A stretch of DNA of 64,000 bases from Turneriella sp942492915 (GCA_942492915.1 OW818662.1:2542001-2606000); one strand, 5' to 3'; positions 17,174 to 25,944 are shown, counted from the stretch's first letter. Notes: a model not told the origin generated them from the letters alone. Numbers and translations are program-made.

Positions 17174-17307
17174 CGCGCATCCGTGCGCCTTGGACGACGC
17201 GAAGAGGCACATCGTGTGCCGCGCCGACCTCGCGCATCCGTGCGCCTCGGACGACGCGAAGAGGCACATCGTGTACCGCGCCGACTTCGCGCATCCGTGC
17301 GCCTTGG
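17174..17307. repeat. 57-bp in-frame tandem repeat (about 2.4 copies)
   Basis: Units start at 17174, 17231 and 17288; the last is cut after 20 bases. Copies one and two differ at a handful of positions. The unit is a multiple of three, has no stop in the MATE frame and would encode RASVRLGRREEAHRVPRRP-like peptides. Each unit contains hairpins such as GCGCA-TCCG-TGCGC and GGCACA-TCG-TGTGCC. It lies between fmt and the MATE core. Confidence 0.9.
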
Positions 17308-17311
17308 CTCA

Positions 17312-18652
17312 ATGCGCGAGCTGGCACCGATTGCATTGCCTATTGTTCTTTCGCAGGCCATTGATGTGTTGATGATCTTCTGCGATCGCATCTTCGTGTC
17401 GCAACTCGGTAAAGAACAGCTGGCCGCAACACTCTCGGGCGGAATTCTCACTTTCATGATGACGACTCTGGTCACCGGTACTCTCGGGCAGATTAATCCG
17501 CTCGTAGCGCAATACCGCGGTGCGCAAAGGCCACATGAAGCCACGCGCGTGGTGCATCAGGGAATCATCTTTGTTGTCATTTTTACTCCTGCTGTTTTTT
17601 TTCTTTTTCGTCTGGTGGCGCCTGAGCTTTTTAGTTTCTTTAACCACGCGGGCGTCTTGCTTGCCAGCGAATCAGAATATTTTAACATACTGAGCCTTAC
17701 AGTTTTCGCCGCCGCGCTGCGCCAGGTTTTCGCAAATTTTTTCATAGGCATCGGCGAAACAAAAATGGTGACGATCGCTTCGGCGAGCGCAGTCGCGCTC
17801 AATCTGCCGCTCGCGTACGCTCTGACGTTCGGCGTCTGGGGTCTGCCGCGCATGGAAGTCAGGGGAGCCGCGTGGGCAACAGTTATTGCGGGCTTTTTGC
17901 CCGTGGTGCTGCTCGTCTGGCGCTTCTTCTCAGCAGAAATCAGGGGGGGATATAACAGCCTGATGCGCCCGTCGCTGAACATGCCAGTCTTACGCCAACT
18001 CATGCGCTATGGTATGCCCGCCGGGCTCGAGACTTTCGTCAATGTCGGGGGATTCACTTTCTTTACAATGGTGATGTATTCGTACAGCGCCGATGTGGCT
18101 GCAGCAACAACCGTGGTGCTTAACTGGGACATGGTTTCTTTTCTGCCGCTGCTCGGAATCAGCCAGGGAGCATCGAGTCTGGTCGGGCGCTACCTGGGGG
18201 CTCAGCGCAAACGCGCCGCACTGCGCTCCGCATGGTCGGGCCTCAAAGCGGGTTGGCTCTATTCGGCGTGTATCACGACGGTCTATTTTACCGCGACCGT
18301 GCCGCTCATCACGATATTCGCACCGCATGACGCCGAGGTTACCTTTGACGGCGTCGTGGCTGTAGCTTCGGTGATGCTGCGCATTTCATGCCTATACTTC
18401 TTCTTTGACGCAACCTACAGCGTGCTCGGGGGCATTCTCAAGGGGGCCGGTGATACGCTGTGGACGATGCTCGTCTCAAATACCGCAATGTGGACAGCGG
18501 CTGTGCTTGTGTATAACCTGAAAGACCGTTATGCGATCACACCCATCGCCTCGTGGTGGATCTTAACCGCGATGATCTTCTCTCTGGGAGTGCTGTTCTT
18601 TCTGCGCTTCTACCAGGGCAAATGGCTCAACCGCCTCATGATTCGCGACTGA
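17312..18652 (+). CDS. MATE-family multidrug/Na+ efflux transporter
   Basis: 446 residues from ATG 17312 (MRELAPIALPIVLSQAIDV), with 12 predicted membrane helices in two homologous halves. MATE signatures include FVSQLGKEQLAA, GISQGASSLVGRYLGAQ and the loop GILKGAGDTLW. It exports organic cations in exchange for Na+ or H+; the substrate is unknown. An alternative ATG at 17171, overlapping the fmt stop, would add 47 residues made of the 57-bp repeats. MATE proteins normally begin near the first helix, so I prefer 17312. Its end overlaps the convergent lipid-kinase gene by 17 bases. Confidence 0.88.
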   Translation: MRELAPIALPIVLSQAIDVLMIFCDRIFVSQLGKEQLAATLSGGILTFMMTTLVTGTLGQINPLVAQYRGAQRPHEATRVVHQGIIFVVIFTPAVFFLFRLVAPELFSFFNHAGVLLASESEYFNILSLTVFAAALRQVFANFFIGIGETKMVTIASASAVALNLPLAYALTFGVWGLPRMEVRGAAWATVIAGFLPVVLLVWRFFSAEIRGGYNSLMRPSLNMPVLRQLMRYGMPAGLETFVNVGGFTFFTMVMYSYSADVAAATTVVLNWDMVSFLPLLGISQGASSLVGRYLGAQRKRAALRSAWSGLKAGWLYSACITTVYFTATVPLITIFAPHDAEVTFDGVVAVASVMLRISCLYFFFDATYSVLGGILKGAGDTLWTMLVSNTAMWTAAVLVYNLKDRYAITPIASWWILTAMIFSLGVLFFLRFYQGKWLNRLMIRD

Positions 18653-19547
18653 GCGCAGTCAGCCGCATGAGCGTTCGTTGCTTGTGCAGCAGGTAACGCA
18701 GGTGCTGCATCTCTTTGCCGTCAACGCGCAAAATATCACCGTCGATCTGCACTGCCGCATGTTTGTGAAATTGTACCGCTAGAGAGTCGGCAATAAAGGA
18801 ATCGACTTCGGGAAAGGCGAGGTGCTGCCCCGTTCTAGCCGCCAGAATTATTCGGATCAGCCGGAAGAGACCCGTGCGGCGTACGGTGATGACTTGAAAC
18901 GGCGCCGCTGCATAATCGGCCGCGGGGGCAAACCGCAGACCCGAGGCCCAGTGCCTGATCTGCGTCACCAGCACAATGGAAAAGTTGCCGCTGAATAGAC
19001 GGTTGCCAATTTGCAGTGTCGCGCTCACTCGCTCACGGCGCAGCAGGTGGGCCGCGATAATACACAATGTGCCGAGCGTCTCTTGCAGTGGCCTTAACCA
19101 GGGAAACCATCTAAGCAGCCTGCCAACCCAGCGATTTACAACTACACCCAGGCCCCAGTTTGCCTGACCGATGAACTTTTTCTCTGAAGCGCCTGCCATG
19201 AGTGAACCGAGATGCAGCGCGGCACGCCGCTCTGCTGAATGCTCTTCTATATCGCTGACAATGTCGTTTACCGAACCCGCTGGCAAGAACACCAGGTCAC
19301 CCTTGAACTTCACCCGCACCAACTCTTCCGCGGCAATTGTCAGAGAAGAATCACCGCCGCAGATGCCGAGCGCAGTAAACCGGCGAGCGAATGCGCGCGC
19401 CTTCGCTCTGAAATCCGCCTCGCTGGTAGAAATATGCTGAGTGACTGCATACCCCCTCGCATTGAGGTCAGCTTCAATACGCGGCCACTCACTGAGAGTG
19501 CGCCCCCCACCCGAAGTGGGATTTATGATGACAGCAATTCTCTTCAT
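18636..19547 (-). CDS. Diacylglycerol/sphingosine kinase-like protein with altered active site
   Basis: 303 residues of the DagK_cat/LCB5 family, which phosphorylates lipid alcohols with ATP. The N-terminal NPTSGGGRTL matches the family. The nucleotide-binding GGDGT loop reads GGDSS (about 84-88) and the GTxND motif reads GSVND. These changes hit normally conserved positions, so activity may be reduced or the substrate different. The C-terminal beta-sandwich (DSFIADSLAVQFH, AAVQIDGDIL) is present. The ATG is preceded by a 33-base hairpin rather than a Shine-Dalgarno sequence. The gene lies downstream of a secreted-protein gene on the same strand. Confidence 0.75.
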   Translation of the reverse strand: MKRIAVIINPTSGGGRTLSEWPRIEADLNARGYAVTQHISTSEADFRAKARAFARRFTALGICGGDSSLTIAAEELVRVKFKGDLVFLPAGSVNDIVSDIEEHSAERRAALHLGSLMAGASEKKFIGQANWGLGVVVNRWVGRLLRWFPWLRPLQETLGTLCIIAAHLLRRERVSATLQIGNRLFSGNFSIVLVTQIRHWASGLRFAPAADYAAAPFQVITVRRTGLFRLIRIILAARTGQHLAFPEVDSFIADSLAVQFHKHAAVQIDGDILRVDGKEMQHLRYLLHKQRTLMRLTALSRES

Positions 19548-19551
19548 GTGT

Positions 19552-19584
19552 TTCTTTTGGTGTTGCTTTGCAACACCAAAAGAA
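19552..19584. repeat. Perfect hairpin between two minus-strand genes
   Basis: Fifteen-base perfect arms (19552-19566 and 19570-19584), loop of three bases, placed directly between the stop of the upstream gene and the ATG of the lipid-kinase-like gene. No strong T tract follows on the minus strand, so termination is possible but not classical. It could also control translation of the downstream gene. Confidence 0.8.
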
Positions 19585-20406
19585 TCATTTTAATAAAGAT
19601 TCAATCGCCTTGATCTCGCGCACGAACTGCCAGGCCTGCAGATCGCTCTTGATTTCATCGCGTATCTTTCGCGACAGATAGTAGAGAGAACGCGTGTAGC
19701 CCATTTTGGCGTAGGGCTCAACCCACTGCACGAGAAAGCCTTCTTCTTTTTCCCAGCTATACGCGCCTCGCATCGTCTCGCCGACGCTCGAGCCCGTGCG
19801 CTGGCCGTATTTCTCAGACAGTTTAGTGTAGAGCTCGTCTGATTTCAAGAGCGGAAAAATGCTCTCGACGAAGAAGAACTTTGCCGTGCCTGCAGTGGGA
19901 TCATCGGCGAGAGGCTTTTCGGCTGGTTTGCCGGTTTCGGGTTTGGGCATCGATTCGACTGATTTGGCCGCAGGCTTCTTGTAAAAGACATAACGATAGA
20001 ATATTTCGCGGCGGCGAATCAGAATCTCCCGGTCGGGATTATCTGAGATAATTTCGACATTGTCTGCCGCGTTGGCGTTCGATGCCATCACGCGAAAACG
20101 GTCTTTCATCTCTTTGTAGGTCATGCCCCAGGCGACGCCGTCGAAGCCTTCGATTTTAGCGGATGCCCCACCGTTGTTGCTGCTGTTGCCGGTAGAACCG
20201 GGGCCGCTGGTGGGTGCGGCTGTCCCGGGAGTTGCAGGCGAAGTCGGTGCGGCCGTACCCGGTCGCGCGGGGGCCGCGGAGGCTGGACGGGTCGGCGCGG
20301 CTGTGGCCGGACGCGTCGGAGGCGCCGTAGTGGCTGCTGGTGGTCGCCCTGCCTGCGCCCACAGGGCCGCACTCGCCGCTGCAAGGGGGAAAAGAACAAT
20401 GCGCAT
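19585..20406 (-). CDS. Secreted protein with Pro/Ala/Thr-rich linker
   Basis: About 273 residues from ATG 20406 (a GTG two codons upstream is possible). Signal peptide MRIVLFPLAAASAALWAQA. Residues 20-90 are a low-complexity linker of TRPA/SAAPARP-type repeats, probably extended like a wall- or membrane-spanning stalk. The folded part starts at KIEGFDGVAWGMTYKEMKDRF, a pattern common in small exported proteins with a substrate-binding-like or lipid-carrier fold. It ends in a basic helical segment. No catalytic motif seen; function unknown. It is probably co-transcribed with the lipid-kinase-like gene. Confidence 0.7.
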   Translation of the reverse strand: MRIVLFPLAAASAALWAQAGRPPAATTAPPTRPATAAPTRPASAAPARPGTAAPTSPATPGTAAPTSGPGSTGNSSNNGGASAKIEGFDGVAWGMTYKEMKDRFRVMASNANAADNVEIISDNPDREILIRRREIFYRYVFYKKPAAKSVESMPKPETGKPAEKPLADDPTAGTAKFFFVESIFPLLKSDELYTKLSEKYGQRTGSSVGETMRGAYSWEKEEGFLVQWVEPYAKMGYTRSLYYLSRKIRDEIKSDLQAWQFVREIKAIESLLK

Positions 20407-20513
20407 TTTCACATTTTATTATCGGAATTTTGGCTGAAAACCCTTACCGTGATCCGGGACAATGCCAAAAATTCTCGTTCACGCCGCATCTCGTGGTTCT
20501 TAATCTGCGCCCG

Positions 20514-21620
20514 ATGCCGCTGCAGATTCGCCCTCTGGCCAATAACAAGAAAGATATAAAAGTCTTCGTCAATTTTATGAAGCGGGTTTATCAGAACTAC
20601 CCACACTTTGTACCGCCGATCTATTCAGAGGTGGTAAAATTCATATTTAAGGGGCCGTTTAACACGATAGGTGAAAAGCAGCTATTGGTGGCAGAACGAG
20701 ACGGCGAAATCGTTGCCCGACTCTCTGTTCACAGAAACTTTGCGCACAATGAATACTATAAAGCGAATCAAGGTTTCTTCGGTTTCTTCGAGGCTTTCGA
20801 CGACCAGCAGGCAGTTGATGCACTTTTCGCCGAAGGCGCAAAATGGCTCAAAGAGCGCGGATGCACGTCAGCGCTAGGGCCCATGAACTTCGCTGTGTAT
20901 GATGAGATCGGTCTGCTCGTTGATGCTTTCGACATCGACCCGGTTTTGTTGTGCACCTACAATCCGCCATATTATCAGAAACTTCTCGAAAATGCCGGCT
21001 TCAAAAAAGAAGTCGATTGGTACGCGTACCTAAAAGACACGACCGTGCCGAACTTCATGCGCCTTATTAACCAGCGCGTGCTCAAACAACCGGGCATGGT
21101 AATACGCGAAGTGAACCGCAAGAACATCGATTCAGAAGCCGAAGCGGTGAAACACATCTTTAACCAGGCGTGGGCAGAAAACTGGGGTAACGTGCCCTTT
21201 ACCGACGACCAATGGCTGCACCTGGTCAAAGATTTGAAAATGATCATCAATGAAAAACTTGCTTTCATCACCGAACTGCACGGCAAACCTATTGCGTTCG
21301 CGATCAGTCTCATCGACGCGAACCAGGCCGTCAAAAAGGCAAAGGGTAGTTTGTTTCCATTCGGCATCATCAAGATTCTGCTCGAAATGCGCAAGATAAA
21401 GCGCGTGCGAACGACAATTATGGGTGTACTCAAAGAACACCGCAATAAGGGCATCGAGATTGCGATGGTGCACAAGACCATCGAAAACGGCGTGGCGATG
21501 GGTATTACAGAGGCCGACTGTTCACTGATTGTCGAGACCAATACTGCAATGAGTACGGTGCTCGAAAAAATCGGTTGTGTGAAGTACAAGACCTACCGGG
21601 TGCTAAAGAAAGAAATCTGA
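20514..21620 (+). CDS. GNAT-fold protein of the YghO type
   Basis: About 368 residues from ATG 20514 (MPLQIRPLANNKKDIK). The central motif LGPMNFAVYDEIGLLVDAFD followed by YNPPYYQKLLENAGF is typical of the YghO-like family. It ends with an acetyltransferase-like core (TIMGVLKEHRNKGIEIAMVH, then ETNTAMSTVLEKIGCVKYKTYRV). No membrane spans. The acyl donor and acceptor are unknown. The frame is open upstream of 20514, but that part overlaps the secreted-protein gene on the other strand and shows no family similarity. Confidence 0.8.
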   Translation: MPLQIRPLANNKKDIKVFVNFMKRVYQNYPHFVPPIYSEVVKFIFKGPFNTIGEKQLLVAERDGEIVARLSVHRNFAHNEYYKANQGFFGFFEAFDDQQAVDALFAEGAKWLKERGCTSALGPMNFAVYDEIGLLVDAFDIDPVLLCTYNPPYYQKLLENAGFKKEVDWYAYLKDTTVPNFMRLINQRVLKQPGMVIREVNRKNIDSEAEAVKHIFNQAWAENWGNVPFTDDQWLHLVKDLKMIINEKLAFITELHGKPIAFAISLIDANQAVKKAKGSLFPFGIIKILLEMRKIKRVRTTIMGVLKEHRNKGIEIAMVHKTIENGVAMGITEADCSLIVETNTAMSTVLEKIGCVKYKTYRVLKKEI

Positions 21621-21704
21621 CGCAGGCGTCAGGGTATTTGTAACCCGTTAAATATTCCTTCCATTTTGGATTGACGATTGCTTCACGGCCCGCCGCATGG
21701 CCGA

Positions 21705-21723
21705 CCGGGGTGTCGCACCCCGG
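21705..21723. repeat. Short GC hairpin in intergenic region
   Basis: Eight-base arms CCGGGGTG/CACCCCGG around TCG, in the 175-bp gap before the outer-membrane protein gene. No clear promoter was identified in the gap. Confidence 0.55.
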
Positions 21724-21795
21724 CGACAGCGATAGATACAGAGCTGCGCCGATCTGCGACTTTGAACCCCGCCTAATTCGACTCGAGGAGACAAC

Positions 21796-23292
21796 ATGAG
21801 AAAAATACTCTTGGGCCTCTTGGTGCTTTCACTAGCTGCACCGGGCCTTTTCGCACAAAAGAAAAAGGCGGCCAAAGCGCCGGCGAAAAAGCCACCGGCA
21901 AAAGTTGAGGCGCCCGCGACGCCTGCAGTAGCTGCCCCGGCAGAAAGCACCGAGGGCGAAGTTGCCATCGACGAAGCAGCCGCAAAAAAATACGATGTTT
22001 CAGCTGAACTGGTAGAATCACTGAAAAGAAAGCGGGTACTGAACGACAAAGACTTCGCAAAGAAAAAAGAAGGCGGATTTTTTACCGGCCTGCCGCTCTT
22101 GAACTCAGACCCGAACACGGGCTTTGGTTATGGCGCGCGTGTATTCTTCTTTCATAACGGTGAAAAAGAAGACCCTCTCTTTCGCCGCACACCCTATCGG
22201 CACCAGGTGTACGCACAGTTTTTTCAAACGACCTATGGCTACCAATACCACGAAATCAATTGGGATTCACCCTATATTATGAACTCACTGTTCCGCGTGC
22301 GGTCGGCAATTGTCTTTGAAAAAAATATCTGGGCAAACTATTTCGGAACCGGCGCGAGAACGATGAATACATTGGCGTTTGGGCCCACGAGCTATGACAA
22401 GTATGCTGAGTACAATGATGAGTTGCGTAAAGTAGATTCGGTCACAGGCACCACAAACTCAGCCTTCAACAGGTATTCTTACGAACGACCTGCAGCGGTT
22501 GCGTTTTTTGAACGCGACTTCTTCGGCGGTATAGTGCGTCCGCAGTTCGGCGTGCATATCGGCAAATACAATGTGCGAGACCTTCAGGGCACGAAGGTAC
22601 AGGCGACCGGCGGTGAAGGTACAAGTAACGCCACCCTGCTCGGTCAGGAAAATCAGGCGGGCCTCGTACGCGGCTACGACGGCGGCTGGCACAACCTCGC
22701 CCGAGCTGCGATTTCAATCGATACGCGCGACTATGAGCCAGACCCGAACAAAGGCCAGCTTTTCGAGTTTGTGTCTGAATATTCGAACAAGGCCTACGGT
22801 TCTCAATTCAACTTTGCGCGCTACACCGTTTCAGAAAAAGTCTACTATAGCCCATTCGAGAAGTATGTCGACCTGGTGCTCGCAGGCCGCGTGGCCTACA
22901 CGCAGGCAGTCGGCGATGTACCATTTTATTCGCTCGACCAGTTTGGCAGCACAGAACGCATCTATCAGGGCGGGCTCGGTGGCCTGCGCTCGCTGCGGGG
23001 TTACAAAGCGAGCCGTTTTATGGCAACGAATATGGCGCTGGCGAACTTTGAAGTGCGCTGGACGACGTTTGACTTTGAAGTCGCAGGCCAGAGATTCGCG
23101 CCGATTCTCGTGCCATTCTTCGATATCGGCAGCGCGTTCGACAAACCCGGCGACATCAAAACAAGCGTCTGGCGCTACTCATATGGTATGGGCCTGCGCC
23201 TTGCCTGGAACCAGGCAACCATCATCATGGTCGACTACGCAATGAGCAAAGAAGACTCAAACATGTTCATCAACTTTAGCCATATCTTCTAA
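21796..23292 (+). CDS. Outer-membrane beta-barrel protein (Omp85/BamA C-terminal type)
   Basis: 498 residues. Signal peptide MRKILLGLLVLSLAAPGLFA, then a Lys/Ala/Pro-rich segment and a barrel starting near residue 90 (GGFFTGLPLLNSDPNTGFGYG). The C-terminal half has alternating strands, LGGLRSLRGYKASRF (Omp85-type RGY motif, near 400) and a terminal aromatic strand ending in FSHIF. There are no POTRA domains, so it is a stand-alone barrel, not BamA itself. GAGGAG at 21785-21790, five bases before the ATG, is one of the clearest ribosome-binding sites here. An intrinsic terminator follows. Confidence 0.85.
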   Translation: MRKILLGLLVLSLAAPGLFAQKKKAAKAPAKKPPAKVEAPATPAVAAPAESTEGEVAIDEAAAKKYDVSAELVESLKRKRVLNDKDFAKKKEGGFFTGLPLLNSDPNTGFGYGARVFFFHNGEKEDPLFRRTPYRHQVYAQFFQTTYGYQYHEINWDSPYIMNSLFRVRSAIVFEKNIWANYFGTGARTMNTLAFGPTSYDKYAEYNDELRKVDSVTGTTNSAFNRYSYERPAAVAFFERDFFGGIVRPQFGVHIGKYNVRDLQGTKVQATGGEGTSNATLLGQENQAGLVRGYDGGWHNLARAAISIDTRDYEPDPNKGQLFEFVSEYSNKAYGSQFNFARYTVSEKVYYSPFEKYVDLVLAGRVAYTQAVGDVPFYSLDQFGSTERIYQGGLGGLRSLRGYKASRFMATNMALANFEVRWTTFDFEVAGQRFAPILVPFFDIGSAFDKPGDIKTSVWRYSYGMGLRLAWNQATIIMVDYAMSKEDSNMFINFSHIF

Positions 23293-23301
23293 GATTACAT
23301 T

Positions 23302-23332
23302 TCTGCGTGGGTGAACCCCACGCAGATTTTTT
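23302..23332 (+). terminator. Rho-independent terminator
   Basis: Ten-base perfect stem TCTGCGTGGG/CCCACGCAGA with a five-base loop, followed by six T, ten bases after the outer-membrane protein stop. Confidence 0.85.
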
Positions 23333-23366
23333 CGAACCACGCTACTCTCAGCAGCGTCAAAGCTGC

Positions 23367-24329
23367 ATGAAAAAGAAAACCATCGTTATCATCATGGCTG
23401 TGCTCGCGGGCTTAACCGCTGGCGCATTCGTCTTCAACCGTGCGACCCATAGCAAATTTGCCCAGCGAAAGCTCGCAGAATTAAAAAAATCTGAAACCGT
23501 AGCATCGCGCATCGCCGATGAAGAAGAAAGCGCAAATGAAGCTCGCTCACCTCTTGCTGGTGCGGCAGCAGCACCGGCCGACAGTTCAAGACTTGAAAAG
23601 GATCAGGCAGTTCGCCAAGAGGGCCACGCTGATGTTGTAACCCTGGGGCCGGTCTATAAACCCGGGAAGCTCACCGACAGGCGACTCGAATACCAGGCGC
23701 ATTTAAGCTACCAGATCAACGATCTTAAGACTGCACGCGCTTTTTTCAACCAATGGATACCGCGTTATGGTTTTCTGCAAAATGAAACCGCCTCGGGTCA
23801 CGGCAATGGCTATCTGACAGTCAATGTGCGCATCAGAAGCGCAAACCTCTACGCAGCTCTCGCCGAACTCGATGCAATCGGCACACTGGCACACGAACAG
23901 ATCAATGTGGTCGACCACACTGAGAATGCCGTTCACCAGCAAATGCTCGCGGAGCGCGAACGCATTCGCCTGCGCCGCCGCTCGATCGCGGCCGACCAGA
24001 ATGGTCTGGCCTCGCGCCATTGGCAGGCGGCCGAAAACCTGCTCGCAGCGAGCGAAGACAAAGAACTGCAGACCCGCATTGAAGAATGGCGCGTGAATGA
24101 CAAAACGCAATGGGCGACGGTAACCGTTCAGTTAACCCTGCCAATCGTTACTAAACCCGCGGCAATTGAAGTACCAGTATTTCAAAATGCTTTTGTAGGA
24201 TTTCTCAATGTTTTGCTGCAATCACTCTATGTGGCTATCTATCTTGTACCCATCGCTGGTTTAATCTGGCTGGGCTGGCGCGCCTCTCTGAAAATAATTC
24301 CCGCGTTGCGCCCCATGCCACGGGCTTAA
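23367..24329 (+). CDS. DUF4349-like membrane protein
   Basis: About 320 residues from ATG 23367. An N-terminal membrane anchor (TIVIIMAVLAGLTAGAFVF) is followed by an Ala/Glu-rich linker. A periplasmic domain follows (about 100-270; LEYQAHLSYQINDLKTA, NGYLTVNVRIRSANLYAAL, DHTENAVHQQMLAERERI) with a helical hairpin typical of DUF4349. A C-terminal membrane helix (VLLQSLYVAIYLVPIAGLIWL) ends it. It has no lipobox. The final codons and the stop lie inside a 28-bp perfect palindrome. Role unknown; DUF4349 proteins are envelope proteins without an established reaction. Confidence 0.75.
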   Translation: MKKKTIVIIMAVLAGLTAGAFVFNRATHSKFAQRKLAELKKSETVASRIADEEESANEARSPLAGAAAAPADSSRLEKDQAVRQEGHADVVTLGPVYKPGKLTDRRLEYQAHLSYQINDLKTARAFFNQWIPRYGFLQNETASGHGNGYLTVNVRIRSANLYAALAELDAIGTLAHEQINVVDHTENAVHQQMLAERERIRLRRRSIAADQNGLASRHWQAAENLLAASEDKELQTRIEEWRVNDKTQWATVTVQLTLPIVTKPAAIEVPVFQNAFVGFLNVLLQSLYVAIYLVPIAGLIWLGWRASLKIIPALRPMPRA

Positions 24330-24341
24330 GCCCGTGGCATG
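24314..24341. repeat. Perfect 28-bp palindrome across a stop codon
   Basis: A self-complementary sequence with no loop, centred on CTTAAG. It encodes the last four residues (MPRA) and the stop of the DUF4349-like gene. Confidence 0.85.
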
Positions 24342-24374
24342 AAGTTCAGGCATTCAGTACGAGATGTCGCGCAC

Positions 24375-24414
24375 CTTCTTCCTGCAAGGGGCTAAAGCCC
24401 CTCGCTGGAAGAAG
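24375..24414. terminator. Long hairpin between convergent genes
   Basis: About 19-base arms with two mismatches around AGGGGCTAAAGCCCCT, between the DUF4349-like gene and the end of rodA. It may act as a bidirectional terminator, though no T tract is obvious. Confidence 0.5.
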
Positions 24415-24420
24415 TATCTG

Positions 24421-25944
24421 TCAGGCATTGATAAAACGACGGCGGTAGATGTTGATGAGAATGCCCACGCAGATATAGCACAGCAGCATGTGCGAACCGC
24501 CGTAACTGACGAAGCTTAGTGGTATTCCCGTAACGGGCAATATTCCGACGGAAATGCCAATGTTGATAAACACGTGCAAGAAGAAGATGAGAGCGATGCC
24601 CGAAGCGAGCATCGCACCGAAATCGTCTTTCGAAGTCGCCGCGATGTTGATCGCACGTAATATCAAACCAAATAAAAGAAATAGCAGAACTGAAGAGCCC
24701 CAGAAGCCGAGCTGCTCGCCCACAACTGAAAAGATGAAGTCATTGTACCATTCGGGTAAGAATGGTGTCTCGCCTTTGGTCATATCACCTTTAAAAAGAC
24801 CTTTGCCAGCAAATTTCCCAGAGCCTACCGTGATGAGCGAATGGCGCAACTGGTAACCCGCGCCTTTCTGAAACTTGTCGGGATTCACAAACGAAACGAT
24901 GCGAATCACCTGGTGGGGTTTGAAGTTGATGAACTTATGAAACATGAAGCCGGATGTGAATGACAAACCAACAATGAGAGCAATATTTGCCACGCGCCGC
25001 ATCCAGTATGAGCCTGTCATGAAATTGCCGAGTACGCCGAGACCGTAGAAAAAAATTCCCGTCGCACCGATTGCCACGACTACCACCGTGTTTCTCAGCA
25101 TATCACGAAGGAAACTTGGGTTGTTATTTTCGATCTCGGCTGCCGCCTGCCAGAATATCTTGAGATTCTCACCTTGAGACAAAGTCTCTTTCGCCCAGGT
25201 CACGAGATTTTTGTCCTGCACGAGACGCGTGTTATAGTTCAGGTTTTCTGCGACTTCCCAAACCTCAAAGTTCAGAATACGTACTGCATCCGCAAGGCGA
25301 AAATGGTCCTCACGCAGCGCGTTATAGACGTCATCTACAATGACATACCGCTCGTACTCGAGAAACATTGGGGTAAAGAGAGCAAAAAAACCAATGATGG
25401 CAAAACCGAAAAGCACTGCGGTATTTGCGCCACCGATAAAGAGCATGCCAAAAAGAATTGCCATGAACATGACCGCGCCGCCGAGGTCAGGCTGCACTCC
25501 GATGAGCAGCGCGGGTACCGTCGCCAATACCGCGGGTATAATCAGCTCTTTGAACTTGCCGATTTCTGATTCGCGCAAGACCAGGTATTTACTGAGCGTA
25601 ATCACTATCACCAGCTTCATGAGTTCGGCGGGCTGAAAGCTTACACCGAGAAAGCTGAACCACGAACGTGCGCCTTTGACTTCTTTGCCGATAAAGGGCA
25701 CCATCACCAGCAAAAGAGTAAAAATGCCAATGGCATAAATCATCGGGGCAAAGGCACCTATCGTCTGGTAGTTGATATTGGCAAAGATGAGCATCACGAT
25801 GATGCTGATGACCATCCAGAAGAGTTTTTTGCGAGCCAGATCTTCGCCTGTGACCCCGCCCCCATAGAGCACGATCACGCCGATGAGCGTCGCCGAGACG
25901 GCGAGAAAAATCGAGACCCAGTCGAGACGGCTAAATCTTTCCAT
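24421..25944 (-). CDS. rodA: Rod-shape peptidoglycan glycosyltransferase RodA
   Basis: 507 residues of the SEDS family; polymerises lipid II together with PBP2 during elongation. Multiple membrane helices, PFIGKEVKGARSWFSFLGVS and FQPAELMKLV near residues 80-115, and the C-terminal PVTGIPLSFVSYGGSHML are all family hallmarks. It is well over 100 residues longer than typical RodA. The extra length is a hydrophilic insert of about 100 residues in the middle (VDDVYNALREDHFRL ... QGENLKIFWQAAAEIENN), probably extracytoplasmic. It is the last gene of the mreC-mreD-mrdA-rodA operon. Confidence 0.92.
   Translation of the reverse strand: MERFSRLDWVSIFLAVSATLIGVIVLYGGGVTGEDLARKKLFWMVISIIVMLIFANINYQTIGAFAPMIYAIGIFTLLLVMVPFIGKEVKGARSWFSFLGVSFQPAELMKLVIVITLSKYLVLRESEIGKFKELIIPAVLATVPALLIGVQPDLGGAVMFMAILFGMLFIGGANTAVLFGFAIIGFFALFTPMFLEYERYVIVDDVYNALREDHFRLADAVRILNFEVWEVAENLNYNTRLVQDKNLVTWAKETLSQGENLKIFWQAAAEIENNNPSFLRDMLRNTVVVVAIGATGIFFYGLGVLGNFMTGSYWMRRVANIALIVGLSFTSGFMFHKFINFKPHQVIRIVSFVNPDKFQKGAGYQLRHSLITVGSGKFAGKGLFKGDMTKGETPFLPEWYNDFIFSVVGEQLGFWGSSVLLFLLFGLILRAINIAATSKDDFGAMLASGIALIFFLHVFINIGISVGILPVTGIPLSFVSYGGSHMLLCYICVGILINIYRRRFINA

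Noticed and set aside
13749..17307. CRISPR array at either tandem repeat
   Set aside because: Units are contiguous, without unique spacers, and no cas gene is present.
20121..20437. Plus-strand frame opposite the secreted protein's linker
   Set aside because: Ala/Val/Gly-rich translation of the complement of the Pro/Ala/Thr linker; no start signal.
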